Of a stretch of DNA of 64,000 nt, positions 27,367 through 35,399 are shown one piece after another (position 1 is the first letter of the stretch; each line of letters begins with the position of its first letter). Origin of the DNA: an uncultured Lachnospiraceae bacterium (GTDB taxonomy: Bacteria; Bacillota; Clostridia; Lachnospirales; Lachnospiraceae). The translations under genes and the position numbers were made by a program. Below the pieces are notes generated by a model. It ran no database searches. It was given only the letters and a program-made list of their open reading frames with translations, and had not been told where the DNA came from. The stretch lies in assembly GCA_902798585.1 (NCBI GenBank), contig CADBXF010000005.1:18824-82823 (forward strand). The letters run 5' to 3'.

Positions 27367-27894
27367 TCAGAAATTGTCCAGCACTCCCCGGCCTAACCCG
27401 TAGCCTTCCCCGGTCACCACAAAGACAAATTCCCCCGCCTTTCGGAAGCCCTCCTCATAATACCGGTTATCGGCCTTCAGCCGCTCCGGCGTGCAGCCGG
27501 AATCGTCTTTCCTGTTCTCGATGTCGGACGCATGTGCCAAAATATCCCCGAAGCGCTCGTCGATATAATCATCCCGCATCACAAGACACAGGAACTTGAT
27601 TTTCGAGAGGTACTCCTCCGTAAAATCCTTCCGCCACTCGAAGGGAATGTAGCACCCCTCCACGATCAGGTTCTGGTCGTTCTCGACGGCGGTTTTGATA
27701 ATCTCGCGGACAATCGGCCAAAGATAGTCCGTCAGCTTATCGTCGTCCTCCGGCGTAAGGTCGGTATTGCCGCTTCGAATCAGGCCCATCTTCAGATGGT
27801 CGATGGACAGATAGGGGTATTTGTATTCCTCAAGCAGCATCTGTGCCAGCACTGTTTTTCCGGTGTGGGATGCACCGGCTATCATAAAAATCAT
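27367..27894 (-). CDS. P-loop kinase of unknown substrate
   Basis: A 175-residue small kinase with Walker A GASHTGKTVLAQ (near residue 7) and the acidic strand YLSIDHLKMGL (near 32). LIVEGCYIPFEW (near 80) places the second acidic site, and FLCLVMRDDYIDERFGDIL is a lid-like region. The layout resembles 2-phosphoglycerate/zeta-type or nucleoside kinases used in modification of small molecules. The start was set at MIFMIAGASHTG behind AGAGAGAG; upstream codons in frame do not look coding. Followed by the HAD phosphatase after 13 bp. Confidence 0.8.
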   Translation of the reverse strand: MIFMIAGASHTGKTVLAQMLLEEYKYPYLSIDHLKMGLIRSGNTDLTPEDDDKLTDYLWPIVREIIKTAVENDQNLIVEGCYIPFEWRKDFTEEYLSKIKFLCLVMRDDYIDERFGDILAHASDIENRKDDSGCTPERLKADNRYYEEGFRKAGEFVFVVTGEGYGLGRGVLDNF

Positions 27895-28012
27895 AGTCTC
27901 TCTCTTTCTGCACCGTCTCGTCCGGACAGTGCGCAGAAGTACTTGCTCAACAATCGACATCGCCGAAGCGCCGTGCCTCCGGCTCCGCCTGCATTTTCCG
28001 CCTGCTGCGCTC

Positions 28013-28669
28013 CTACGAAATCCAGTAGGTTCCGTCCGGCGACTGCGTGATTGCTCCGACCTCCTCGGACAAGGTCCGGCCGTTCCAATCCTTCACGATT
28101 ACCCTGTGATAAAACCGGTAGTTTTCGCCGGCGCAATCGCGCTCCTCATCCCAGCCTTCCTCAACCCATTCCTCGAGATAGACACGCCCGTCTGCAATCA
28201 GCGCAAGCGTCTGATGCGGCGTGAGTTCCAATGAAAAATGCTCCGGGTAGTAACAGGTCGCCTTCTCCCCGTTCTGGCTCACGATGTGCACTTTCTCGCC
28301 GACGATTTGCAGGTTGTAAAGACTGATGTTCTCCATATCTGTCTCCGTCACAACCTTCGGCTTTTCCTCCGGCTGATACGAAAACAGCGTCACCTTCTTC
28401 TTCGCGTAATCCGCCTGCAAAATCCAGTAGGAACCGTCCGCGAACGCCGGATCGGAATAAAGCACATTCCTGCGCTTGCGGAACGGTTTGTATACCTTGC
28501 CGTTCGTATAATCGTAAAATATCGGAACGGAGCCCGGGTGACCGCCGCGCGCCTCCCACTCGACCAGATCGTACAGATCGGAACTGTCCGAACAGGCATA
28601 CGCAAGCCGCTCCTGTCCGTAGATTTTCACGACGGAACGGCCCTCAATTCTGTCAAATCGCTTTATCAT
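28013..28669 (-). CDS. Conserved-looking protein of unknown function
   Basis: A 218-residue soluble protein not assigned to a family. It is rich in aromatic residues and short beta-like stretches (VPIFYDYTNGKVYKPF, GSYWILQADYAKKKVTLF, GRVYLEEWVEEGWDEERD), suggesting a beta-propeller-like or repeat fold. No catalytic motif, membrane helix or signal is seen. Start chosen at MIKRFDRIEGRSVVKI behind GGAGAAG. The gaps to both neighbours are about 50-120 bp, looser than elsewhere in the island. Confidence 0.65.
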   Translation of the reverse strand: MIKRFDRIEGRSVVKIYGQERLAYACSDSSDLYDLVEWEARGGHPGSVPIFYDYTNGKVYKPFRKRRNVLYSDPAFADGSYWILQADYAKKKVTLFSYQPEEKPKVVTETDMENISLYNLQIVGEKVHIVSQNGEKATCYYPEHFSLELTPHQTLALIADGRVYLEEWVEEGWDEERDCAGENYRFYHRVIVKDWNGRTLSEEVGAITQSPDGTYWIS

Positions 28670-28718
28670 AAGCCACTTCTCCTGTTTTCTCACGGCACTT
28701 CACCACGGCGGGGAACTC

Positions 28719-29666
28719 CTAAAGATCAAACCGGAACACCTTCACCTGCCGTTCGCCTCTTTCGTACATGTCGTGATCCTCGGGGATATCCGCGGTCTCC
28801 AGGTACGTTCCGCCGGCCAGCTCGCAGGTGCGCGCAGACGCATCGTTCGTCGGAATGCAGGTAATGAGCACGTACGTAAGGCCGTGTTTCCGCGCCTGAC
28901 GGAACAACAGCTCGCACGCCTTCGCCGCATAGTGATGCCCGCGGTACGGCTCGTCAATCCCGTAGCCGATGTTGCCGCCGATATAGAGCTTGTCATTGTG
29001 GCCGATGCGCAGGTCGCATTTTCCAATCTTCGTTCCGTCCGAAAGGCAGATGTCAAAATGGTATGCAGGCACAAACTGTTTCTCCGGCTGCGCCTCGCAA
29101 AGGCGCACCAGCCGCAGGAAGATCTCGTCCGACCGAAGGTCACTCACGTCGTAAAATGTAGACTGCTCCGGAAGCTGCCGTACCGTATCCCGGAACATCT
29201 CAAACCGCTGTCCCAGGGAGTACACAAACTCCTGGTTTGCGATCAGCTGCAGAATGTCCTCCTCCGTCGCCCAGCGCGCGTCAACCGCCTCATCCGGCTG
29301 AAGCACGATGTCCTTGATGTCAACATCCCTGCGCAGCAGATAGATGTCCTGGAAGTAGTTCTTGCGCTGATATGTCGTAAAGAGCGTAAACTCATGCTCT
29401 TTCGCCGCAATGCCGGTCTCCTCCGCAATCTCGCGCACGGCCGACTGCAGCGTGGTCTCGCCCGCGAGCGTACCGCCGCCCACGAACTCCCACTGGTTGC
29501 CCGCCTTCTTGGCCGGATGGCGCTTCTGGATCAAAAACTCGCCCTTCGAATTCCGTACCCACACCTCAACGCACACATAGTACTCGCCCTCGCCGAATGC
29601 CTCGCCGCGCACATGCGTGCGCCCGAGCGGCTTTCTCTCGCTGTCATACAGATCCCACAGTTCCAT
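28719..29666 (-). CDS. NUDIX-GNAT fusion protein
   Basis: A 315-residue two-domain enzyme. Residues 1-165 are a NUDIX domain of the isopentenyl-isomerase-like/YfcD type, beginning MELWDLYDSERKPLGRTHVR and carrying a perfect box from GGTLAGETTLQSAVREIAEE to TGI. Residues about 175-315 are a GNAT domain (FDICLSDGTKIGKCDLRIGH, the acetyl-CoA loop PYRGHHYAAKA, ASARTCELAGG). The NUDIX half is very close to the one fused to a uracil-DNA-glycosylase-like domain at 33795. Start behind AAGGAG. Fusion implies that hydrolysis and acetylation act on linked substrates; which ones is unknown. Confidence 0.87.
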   Translation of the reverse strand: MELWDLYDSERKPLGRTHVRGEAFGEGEYYVCVEVWVRNSKGEFLIQKRHPAKKAGNQWEFVGGGTLAGETTLQSAVREIAEETGIAAKEHEFTLFTTYQRKNYFQDIYLLRRDVDIKDIVLQPDEAVDARWATEEDILQLIANQEFVYSLGQRFEMFRDTVRQLPEQSTFYDVSDLRSDEIFLRLVRLCEAQPEKQFVPAYHFDICLSDGTKIGKCDLRIGHNDKLYIGGNIGYGIDEPYRGHHYAAKACELLFRQARKHGLTYVLITCIPTNDASARTCELAGGTYLETADIPEDHDMYERGERQVKVFRFDL

Positions 29667-29753
29667 TTTTTGTCTCCTTCCCGGAAAATGAGGTTCCGCC
29701 ACCGCAATGTCGAAGCAAACCTCAATCCCGTATCAAAATTTATTTTTCAAAAA

Positions 29754-30278
29754 TCAAAGCGCCTTCGCAAAAAACAACAGCAGATCGTCATCGTTGACGC
29801 AGGGCTCATACTGTCCCAGCTGCTTTCCCTGATACCACACGCCGCTACCGTCCGGAATATATCCGCGCTTTACATAGATGCGCTGCGCCGGGCCGTACCC
29901 GGAGTGCACGCCGACGGCAAGGAACACATGGTCCGTGATCTTCGCGGCCTCGCCTTCTGCAACATCCAGAAGCTTGTTGCCGATGCCCTTGTTGTGGATG
30001 TGGAAGAACACGCACAAATCCACAATCTCCGGCCATCCGTTGCCGGCATACGGCCCCTCCGTCGGGTGTAGCACAAGGGTGCAGATACCCGCAACCTCCC
30101 CCTCATATTCGGGGATGAACACAAGGCGCTCACCTGCCTCCTGTTCCCGAAGATATCCTTCGTACGTCTCCATCTGCGGATGCCAGCCGTACGACTGGTA
30201 GGTATCGAAAATGGCCTTCGCATCCGCGGGAACCATGCTCCGAATCCGGATGGTCCCGTCATCATAATAAACCGTCAT
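29754..30278 (-). CDS. GNAT N-acetyltransferase
   Basis: A 174-residue GNAT protein: VYYDDGTIRIRSMVPADAKA as first strand and helix, VAGICTLVL and the acetyl-CoA loop IHNKGIGNKLLDVAE near residue 105. GVHSGYGPAQRIYVKRGY then follows, the second half of the fold. The ending YQGKQLGQYEPCVNDDDLLL is the usual product-side strand. Start behind GGAGGAATT. Resembles acetyltransferases acting on amines or antibiotics, but the substrate cannot be read. Confidence 0.87.
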   Translation of the reverse strand: MTVYYDDGTIRIRSMVPADAKAIFDTYQSYGWHPQMETYEGYLREQEAGERLVFIPEYEGEVAGICTLVLHPTEGPYAGNGWPEIVDLCVFFHIHNKGIGNKLLDVAEGEAAKITDHVFLAVGVHSGYGPAQRIYVKRGYIPDGSGVWYQGKQLGQYEPCVNDDDLLLFFAKAL

Positions 30279-30302
30279 TGGTAATTCCTCCGTCTTTCGT
30301 TT

Positions 30303-30761
30303 TTAATCCTTCAGGTACCTGCGCAACAGCGGCACTTCCTGCAGTTCCGCGCCCTCGAACGCACGGTAGAAACGGTCCGCCTCGGGGTTCGTCGCCCGAA
30401 TCAGATAGTATTGGTTGATTCCGCTGCGCTCGCAATCCTCCTGCATTTTCCGAAACAGCGCCTGCGCGACACCCTTGTGACGCGCCTTCGGAAGCACATA
30501 GACCCAGTCCACATACGCCATCCGATAACCGTCCTGCAGGCAGCCGTAGAAGTGGTACTCAATCCTCCCTACGACCTCGTCGCCTTCGATTGCAAGCAGC
30601 GATGTTGTTTTCCCGTAAAATGCATCCCGCATCCTCGCGCGGATGCCTTCCTCGTCCACCGCCTCCGCCGTCATCATCTGCGGCTCCAGCGCCATCGCCT
30701 TGTGCAGGTAGCGAAGATAACTCCCGACATTGTTCTCACCGAGTCTCTCAATTCGAAGCAT
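30303..30761 (-). CDS. GNAT N-acetyltransferase
   Basis: A short, 152-residue GNAT protein. VVGRIEYHFYGC, MAYVDWVYVLPKARHKGVAQALF (acetyl-CoA loop near residue 100) and IRATNPEADRFYRAFEGAE give the complete core. It starts behind GGAGGGGCT and lies 24 bp upstream of the next GNAT gene. Substrate unknown. Confidence 0.86.
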   Translation of the reverse strand: MLRIERLGENNVGSYLRYLHKAMALEPQMMTAEAVDEEGIRARMRDAFYGKTTSLLAIEGDEVVGRIEYHFYGCLQDGYRMAYVDWVYVLPKARHKGVAQALFRKMQEDCERSGINQYYLIRATNPEADRFYRAFEGAELQEVPLLRRYLKD

Positions 30762-30803
30762 AGCCCCTCCGAAACGCCCTTATCCGGGCAAACTCCTTAT
30801 TTA

Positions 30804-31406
30804 TCACTCCCGGATTCCGACTGTCCCGCAGGCCGCAGCCATCTCCTCATACTCCGGATGCTCCGCAAGCGCCCTATCGGTATCGATGTGGTAGACCACA
30901 ACCATGCCGTGGGAATCCTCATCGTCATAATACTCGCGAACCCGCACGCCGCCGAGCGCCTCCATCGTCCGCCACGACGCCGGATTGTTCAGGTCGGCGT
31001 CCAGCATCACGGTTTTGATGCCGTATCGGCTGCACACCTTCAGACCGAGGTAGAGGTTAATCTTGTTGTAACCCTTTCCCCGCTCCGTCGGTCGGATACT
31101 GTAGCCGATGTGACCGCCGTGCTTTCTCATTTTCCCGTTGAGCGCGAGGCGGATGTTAATCATCCCGATGATTCGGTTATCATTCTCGCGCACCAGAAAG
31201 AACTCCCTCGCGGGAACCCGCTCCTCGGTGAGCTCCGCCACGGCCCGCTCCGCTGTCATGCGAAGCCATCCATCATAATCCGTGAGAAAATGATTCAGAC
31301 CGCCGGCGCCGTTAATCTGCGAACCGTACTCCCGAAACTCCCGGATGTACGCTATGGCTTCCTCTTTCCGGCTGACGCCGGGCGCTTCCAGGTAAAATTT
31401 CTCCAT
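30804..31406 (-). CDS. GNAT N-acetyltransferase, RimJ/RimL-like
   Basis: A 200-residue GNAT protein with an N-terminal helical lid (APGVSRKEEAIAYIREFREYGS), the strand NRIIGMINIRLAL, GHIGYSIRPTERGKGYNKI as acetyl-CoA loop (near residue 115) and TVMLDADLNNPASWRTMEALGG, which matches the RimJ/RimL and streptothricin-like branch. Start behind AGGGAG. Gap to the upstream GNAT gene is 16 bp. Substrate unknown. Confidence 0.87.
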   Translation of the reverse strand: MEKFYLEAPGVSRKEEAIAYIREFREYGSQINGAGGLNHFLTDYDGWLRMTAERAVAELTEERVPAREFFLVRENDNRIIGMINIRLALNGKMRKHGGHIGYSIRPTERGKGYNKINLYLGLKVCSRYGIKTVMLDADLNNPASWRTMEALGGVRVREYYDDEDSHGMVVVYHIDTDRALAEHPEYEEMAAACGTVGIRE

Positions 31407-31422
31407 AGTTTTCTCCCTGCAA

Positions 31423-32016
31423 TCAACTCTTAAGAATCGCCTGCACCGCACCCTCCGCAAGCTCGGAAAAGGGAATCACTTCCTTCGGCGGAACGCTGTG
31501 CTCGTTGATGATCTTCTCCATCCAAAGGAGGTTGTACCACCGGCCGAATTTGCTGCCGCAGCCGTGATAGCGCGCCACCGGCTTGTACCCGATCGCCTCA
31601 TGAAAATGCTCGCTGTTTCTGGTGAGGTACGGGTCTTCCTCCTCCATCGGATCCGCAGCTCCGGCATAGAGGTTGGTGATGTTTTGAAGCTTTAAGATCG
31701 CCTCAAGCTTCTCGTACAAAAGCTTCCCGATGCCTCGTCTGTGGTAGTCCCGGTCGATGTAGATGGAAGTGCCTGCCGCCCAGCCGTAAGCCGCTCTCTG
31801 CGCAAAACGCGACGCATAGATGTAGCCGACGATCCGACCTTCCTCCTCCGCCACAATGTACGGATACTTCACAAGCGTGCTCCGGATGCGCTCCGTAAAC
31901 TCCGCAAGGGTCGGCACATCGTACTCGTACGACACCGCCGTATTCTCCACATAGTAGGCGTAAATCTCAAGAATTCGCGAGGCGTCCTCCACCTTCGCAA
32001 TTCGAAAAGTGATCAC
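31423..32016 (-). CDS. Phosphinothricin-acetyltransferase-like GNAT
   Basis: A 197-residue GNAT protein closest in pattern to the Bar/Pat family: RIAKVEDASRILEIYAYYVENTA near the start, PYIVAEEEGRIVGYIYAS and the loop SIYIDRDYHRRGIGKLLYEKL (near residue 95). The tail FHEAIGYKPVARYHGCGSKF then GRWYNLLWMEK follows. Family enzymes acetylate phosphinothricin or methionine derivatives; I do not infer resistance from similarity alone. It uses a GTG start behind AAGGAG. Followed by the RimJ-like GNAT. Confidence 0.87.
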   Translation of the reverse strand: MITFRIAKVEDASRILEIYAYYVENTAVSYEYDVPTLAEFTERIRSTLVKYPYIVAEEEGRIVGYIYASRFAQRAAYGWAAGTSIYIDRDYHRRGIGKLLYEKLEAILKLQNITNLYAGAADPMEEEDPYLTRNSEHFHEAIGYKPVARYHGCGSKFGRWYNLLWMEKIINEHSVPPKEVIPFSELAEGAVQAILKS

Positions 32017-32034
32017 TGTTTTGTTCTCCTTACT

Positions 32035-32526
32035 TCAGTCCTGCAGCTCCGGCACGAACTGCCACATGCGATGCGTCAGAAGTTCGCCCTTCATAGCCAG
32101 CAAAGTCTCCCGGTCGATCCAGCGGTACGCAACGGTCTCGCCCTCCTGCAGGATTACGCTGTCCTTTTCGCAGGACGTCTCCGCAAAATACTCCGCGTAC
32201 ACCGAATGCGTCGGCGGATTCACAACCCTGCCGACCTCGGTTATCCGGTCCGCTGTGATCCCGGTCTCCTCCCGAAGCTCGCGGATTGCGCCCGCAAGCG
32301 GACTCTCGCCTTTAAGCGCCGAGCCGCCGGCCGTCGCCTCCCACATGCTGCCGTAGGCCTTGCGCGGGTCGCGCTGCATGATCAGATAGGTTCCGTCCGC
32401 ATGCTTCAGAATGATCTCGCACACGAGGTGGAACACGCCTTCGGCAAATGTCGCCTCCTCGCCGCGCACGAGTGTCACGCCCGGTATGATGTTAAAGTCG
32501 CTGTCATAAGCGTCCCAGAGTTCCAT
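32035..32526 (-). CDS. NUDIX hydrolase
   Basis: A 163-residue stand-alone NUDIX enzyme. It opens MELWDAYDSDFNIIPGVTL, like the NUDIX halves at 28719 and 34295, and has the full box GGSALKGESPLAGAIRELRE plus ETGI. After the box come EVGRVVNPPTHSVYAEYFAE and a C-terminal helix. Probably hydrolyses a nucleoside diphosphate derivative. Start behind AAGGAACGG. Third version of the same NUDIX module in this window, here without a partner domain. Confidence 0.87.
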   Translation of the reverse strand: MELWDAYDSDFNIIPGVTLVRGEEATFAEGVFHLVCEIILKHADGTYLIMQRDPRKAYGSMWEATAGGSALKGESPLAGAIRELREETGITADRITEVGRVVNPPTHSVYAEYFAETSCEKDSVILQEGETVAYRWIDRETLLAMKGELLTHRMWQFVPELQD

Positions 32527-32545
32527 TTTCCGTTCCTTGTTCCGA

Positions 32546-32995
32546 TTACTTTTTGCCGTATTTGCGCTGCAGCTTCTTCGACATTGTCTGCGTGTTCTTC
32601 TTCGGCTTTTCCACGCGCGCCGCGCGCTTCTCACTGAGGAAAATGAAATAGTCCTCCGCCTCGAACACCTTCACGCCGCCGAAAACCGATGTCAGCTTGT
32701 TTTTGTACCATTCAAGCCGCTTGGTCACCATGACCATCCGGCCGCCCACCGCAAGTTTGCGAAAGCCGTCCTCGAGGATATCACACATCACGACATGCTC
32801 GCCGCCGAGCTGCTTCGCCGCATAGATTCCGACAACGCCGTAGCCGCACCCGAGGTCAAGCACCTTGTCGCCCTCGCGGACAGGCACGGTCTCCAACATA
32901 AGGCGCGTGCCGCGGTCCACACGGTTCGGCGAAAAATAGTACTCGCCGGTCTCGCATGTGATATCGATTCCGTTGATTTCTTCCTTTACCGTCAT
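32546..32995 (-). CDS. Methyltransferase paralogue with internal deletion
   Basis: A 149-residue derivative of the methyltransferase encoded at 34785. The N-terminus, SAM motif VLDLGCGYGVVGIYAA and the C-terminal tail (EKPKKNTQTMSKKLQRKYGK) are nearly identical to that copy, but 55 residues are missing between CDILED and GFRKL. The lost part contains the catalytic SNPPYHTD motif. In the longer copy CGTCCTCGA occurs at both edges of the lost block, so recombination between short direct repeats explains it. The reading frame is intact, so a SAM-binding but catalytically dead protein may be made. Start uncertain (MTVKEE chosen to match the paralogue). Confidence 0.85.
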   Translation of the reverse strand: MTVKEEINGIDITCETGEYYFSPNRVDRGTRLMLETVPVREGDKVLDLGCGYGVVGIYAAKQLGGEHVVMCDILEDGFRKLAVGGRMVMVTKRLEWYKNKLTSVFGGVKVFEAEDYFIFLSEKRAARVEKPKKNTQTMSKKLQRKYGKK

Positions 32996-33024
32996 AGTTT
33001 CCATCGCTCCCTGACGAATTCTTC

Positions 33025-33774
33025 TTACACATACCGCCAAATGGTGATGCCCGTCTTTCCTTTTCTCGTGGCATGCTCCTCGCCGCGGTATTCGAATTTA
33101 CCGAATCCCCGTATGGAGACCTTACTGTCCGCTTTCAACACGGTCTCCGGGTTTGTGCATACTCTCCCGTTCACAGTCACCTTCTCAGCCTCGAACAGGC
33201 TCTTAGCCTCTCCGCGGGAGAGATGATATGCCTTCGCTAAGACAGCGTCCAGCCGCGGCGATGCGACCGTAACCGTCTCCTCCGAAAGCTTCGGAAGGCA
33301 CCCCTCTGGGACTTCCCTGACCGACTCGCATTTGACGGCTGTGCGCCGCACGCGCTCCAGCTCGAGGCACACAAAATCGGCCAGCTCCTCCAACACGAAA
33401 AGATAGGCTGTATTTTCCGAGATCAGAATATCCCCGATTACATCCCGCTCAATCCCGAGATTCAGCACGGCACCCAGAAAATCGCGATGCGTCAGCGAAT
33501 CTGCGAACTTTTCCTGCTTCGGCTTAATGCACACAATGCGAATCGGAAAATCCTCCTCGTATCCGAGCTCCTCCGGATCACCGAAGCGCACCATTACGCG
33601 CTCGGAATTGTCCGTGCCGCCCCACATAGTGACTTCCGTTTCCTCCGCCACCCGGTAGGCCAGGCTTGCAGTCTCCGCGGAATGGAAGCTTGAGTAGGTA
33701 TAAACCCCGCTTCGCCTCGCCCGCTCCGCCAGCTCTTCGAACCGTTTTCGATTTTTCTCCGCATGCTCGTCCAT
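33025..33774 (-). CDS. ylmH: S4-domain RNA-binding protein, YlmH-like
   Basis: A 249-residue protein with the YlmH layout. The N-terminal part is (NRKRFEELAERARRSGVYTYSSF, WGGTDNSERVMVRFGDP), the middle is SLTHRDFLGAVLNLGIERDVIGDI, and the C-terminal S4 domain is (RLDAVLAKAYHLSRGEAKSL, VTVNGRVCTNPETVLK). Known family members bind 23S rRNA/tRNA on the 50S subunit and have been linked to ribosome rescue and to cell division. It normally sits in the ylm/divIVA cluster; here it lies between two methyltransferase paralogues with no division gene nearby. Start behind GGAAGGAATCG. Confidence 0.88.
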   Translation of the reverse strand: MDEHAEKNRKRFEELAERARRSGVYTYSSFHSAETASLAYRVAEETEVTMWGGTDNSERVMVRFGDPEELGYEEDFPIRIVCIKPKQEKFADSLTHRDFLGAVLNLGIERDVIGDILISENTAYLFVLEELADFVCLELERVRRTAVKCESVREVPEGCLPKLSEETVTVASPRLDAVLAKAYHLSRGEAKSLFEAEKVTVNGRVCTNPETVLKADSKVSIRGFGKFEYRGEEHATRKGKTGITIWRYV

Positions 33775-33794
33775 CGATTCCTTCCCGCCGGATT

Positions 33795-34775
33795 CTACCG
33801 AAGCTGCCGGACCGTGTCCCGGTACCTTGTAAACCGGATACCGACAGACGGCACGAATTCACCGGTCTCCATCAACCGCAGAATATCCTCCTCCGCTGCC
33901 CACCGCGCATCGATACCTTCGCCGGGCTGAAGCACGATATCCTTGATGTCGACATCCCTGCGAAGCAGATACAGGTCTCCGAAATAGTTCTTATTCCGGT
34001 AAGTCGCAAAGAATGTAAACTCCTGCTCCGCCGCCGAAATCCCGGTCTCCTCTGCAACTTCGCGCACTGCCGACTGTCGCGTGGTTTCCCCGGCGAGCGT
34101 TCCGCCGCCGACGAATTCCCATAGATTGCCGTTCTTCTTGGCGGGATGGCGCTTCTGAATCAGAAACTCCCCTTTCGAGTTCCGAATCCACGCCTCTACC
34201 CAGACATAGTATTCGCCCTCGGCGAAAGCCTCTCCCCGCACATGGGTGCGTCCGAGAGGCTTTCTGTCGCTGTCAAACAGATCCCAGAGTTCCATTTTCC
34301 GCTCCTTTATGCACTTCCACTCCGAGACGAGCCGCTCCGTGTTCCACGCCGCATTTGCGGGGCTTGTGGACGGAAGGCAGGTCGCCGGCCGGTGGATTGT
34401 CGGTTGTATGTAGCGCTCGTAGTACCGAAGCGCGGTTTTGCCGTTGACGTAGATTGCCTCGATTGTCGCTGTGTCCAGAATCACCCGAAGGTCGTTCGCC
34501 ACGACGTTTCGTATGCTCGCGTCCGAGGAGCCCTCGATCTCGCACGAGTGGATCACATCCCAGACCGCAACACGGTTTCTGAGCAAAAACGCCCGTTTTT
34601 CTTCGATTGTCCGCGGCACGTCCTCTCCGAACACCGCTGCCGTCACCTTCCAGAAACGGTTCTGCGGATGTCCGTAGAAAAAACCTGCCTCCCGCGATTT
34701 AACCGACGGAAAGCTGCCGAGGATCAACACTCGGGAATCCCTGTCAAACACAGGGGAAATCGGATGAATGATCAT
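33795..34775 (-). CDS. UDG-like DNA glycosylase fused to NUDIX domain
   Basis: A 326-residue open frame. Residues 1-158 are a uracil-DNA-glycosylase-superfamily domain of the hypoxanthine/mismatch type (VLILGSFPSVKSREAGFFYG, HPQNRFWKV, VAVWDVIHSCEIEGSSDASI, LPSTSPANAAW). Residues 161-326 are a NUDIX domain starting MELWDLFDSDRKPLGRTHVR with a full box (GGTLAGETTRQSAVREVAEE, then TGI). No stop separates them. A strong ribosome site (AAAGGAGC) lies inside the frame before codon 161 at 34295, so a free NUDIX product is also likely. Base excision plus nucleotide-pool cleaning would be a sensible pairing; inference. Confidence 0.85.
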   Translation of the reverse strand: MIIHPISPVFDRDSRVLILGSFPSVKSREAGFFYGHPQNRFWKVTAAVFGEDVPRTIEEKRAFLLRNRVAVWDVIHSCEIEGSSDASIRNVVANDLRVILDTATIEAIYVNGKTALRYYERYIQPTIHRPATCLPSTSPANAAWNTERLVSEWKCIKERKMELWDLFDSDRKPLGRTHVRGEAFAEGEYYVWVEAWIRNSKGEFLIQKRHPAKKNGNLWEFVGGGTLAGETTRQSAVREVAEETGISAAEQEFTFFATYRNKNYFGDLYLLRRDVDIKDIVLQPGEGIDARWAAEEDILRLMETGEFVPSVGIRFTRYRDTVRQLR

Positions 34776-34784
34776 CTTTGCTCC

Positions 34785-35399
34785 TTACTTCTTTCCGTAC
34801 TTGCGCTGCAGCTTCTTCGACATTGTCTGCGTGTTCTTCTTCGGCTTTTCCACGCGCGCCGCGCGCTTCTCGCTGAGGAAGATGTAATAATCCTCCGCCT
34901 CGAACACCTTCACTCCGCCGAACACGGTCTTCAGTTTGTTTTTGTACCACTCGAGCCGCTTGGTCACCATGACCATCCGCCCGCCGACCGACAGCTTGCG
35001 AAATCCGTCCTCGATGAACTCCCTCGCCACCGAAAAGTCCGTATGGTACGGGGGATTTGAGTAGATCAGCGTAAAATCCCGCTCTTCCACGCCCTTCAGG
35101 CCGTCGCTTTGCAGCACCTTCACGCCTTCAATACCGTTCCTAGCGAGATTCTCCATCGAGAGCGCCACCGCGTCCTCGAGGATATCGCACATCACGACAT
35201 GGTCTCCTCCGAGCAGCTTCGCCGCATAAATCCCGACAACGCCATAGCCGCAGCCTAAATCGAGCACCTTGTCGCCCTCGCGGACGGGCACCGTCTCCAG
35301 CATAAGCCTCGTGCCGCGGTCCACACCCTTCGGCGAAAAAAAATACTCCCCGGTCTCGCAGACGATCTCGGTTCCGTTGATTTCTTCCTTAACAATCAT
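34785..35399 (-). CDS. Class I methyltransferase, RsmC-like
   Basis: A 204-residue SAM-dependent methyltransferase of the MTS/RsmC type. Motif I is VLDLGCGYGVVGIYAA near residue 47, the acidic site follows in MCDILEDAVALSMENL, and the catalytic motif is YSNPPYHTD (near 115), typical of exocyclic-amine methylation of guanine or protein glutamine. The basic tail (KPKKNTQTMSKKLQRKYGKK) suggests RNA binding. Target rRNA position unknown. It overlaps the Fic gene by 11 bases. A truncated duplicate lies 2.2 kb downstream. Confidence 0.88.
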   Translation of the reverse strand: MIVKEEINGTEIVCETGEYFFSPKGVDRGTRLMLETVPVREGDKVLDLGCGYGVVGIYAAKLLGGDHVVMCDILEDAVALSMENLARNGIEGVKVLQSDGLKGVEERDFTLIYSNPPYHTDFSVAREFIEDGFRKLSVGGRMVMVTKRLEWYKNKLKTVFGGVKVFEAEDYYIFLSEKRAARVEKPKKNTQTMSKKLQRKYGKK

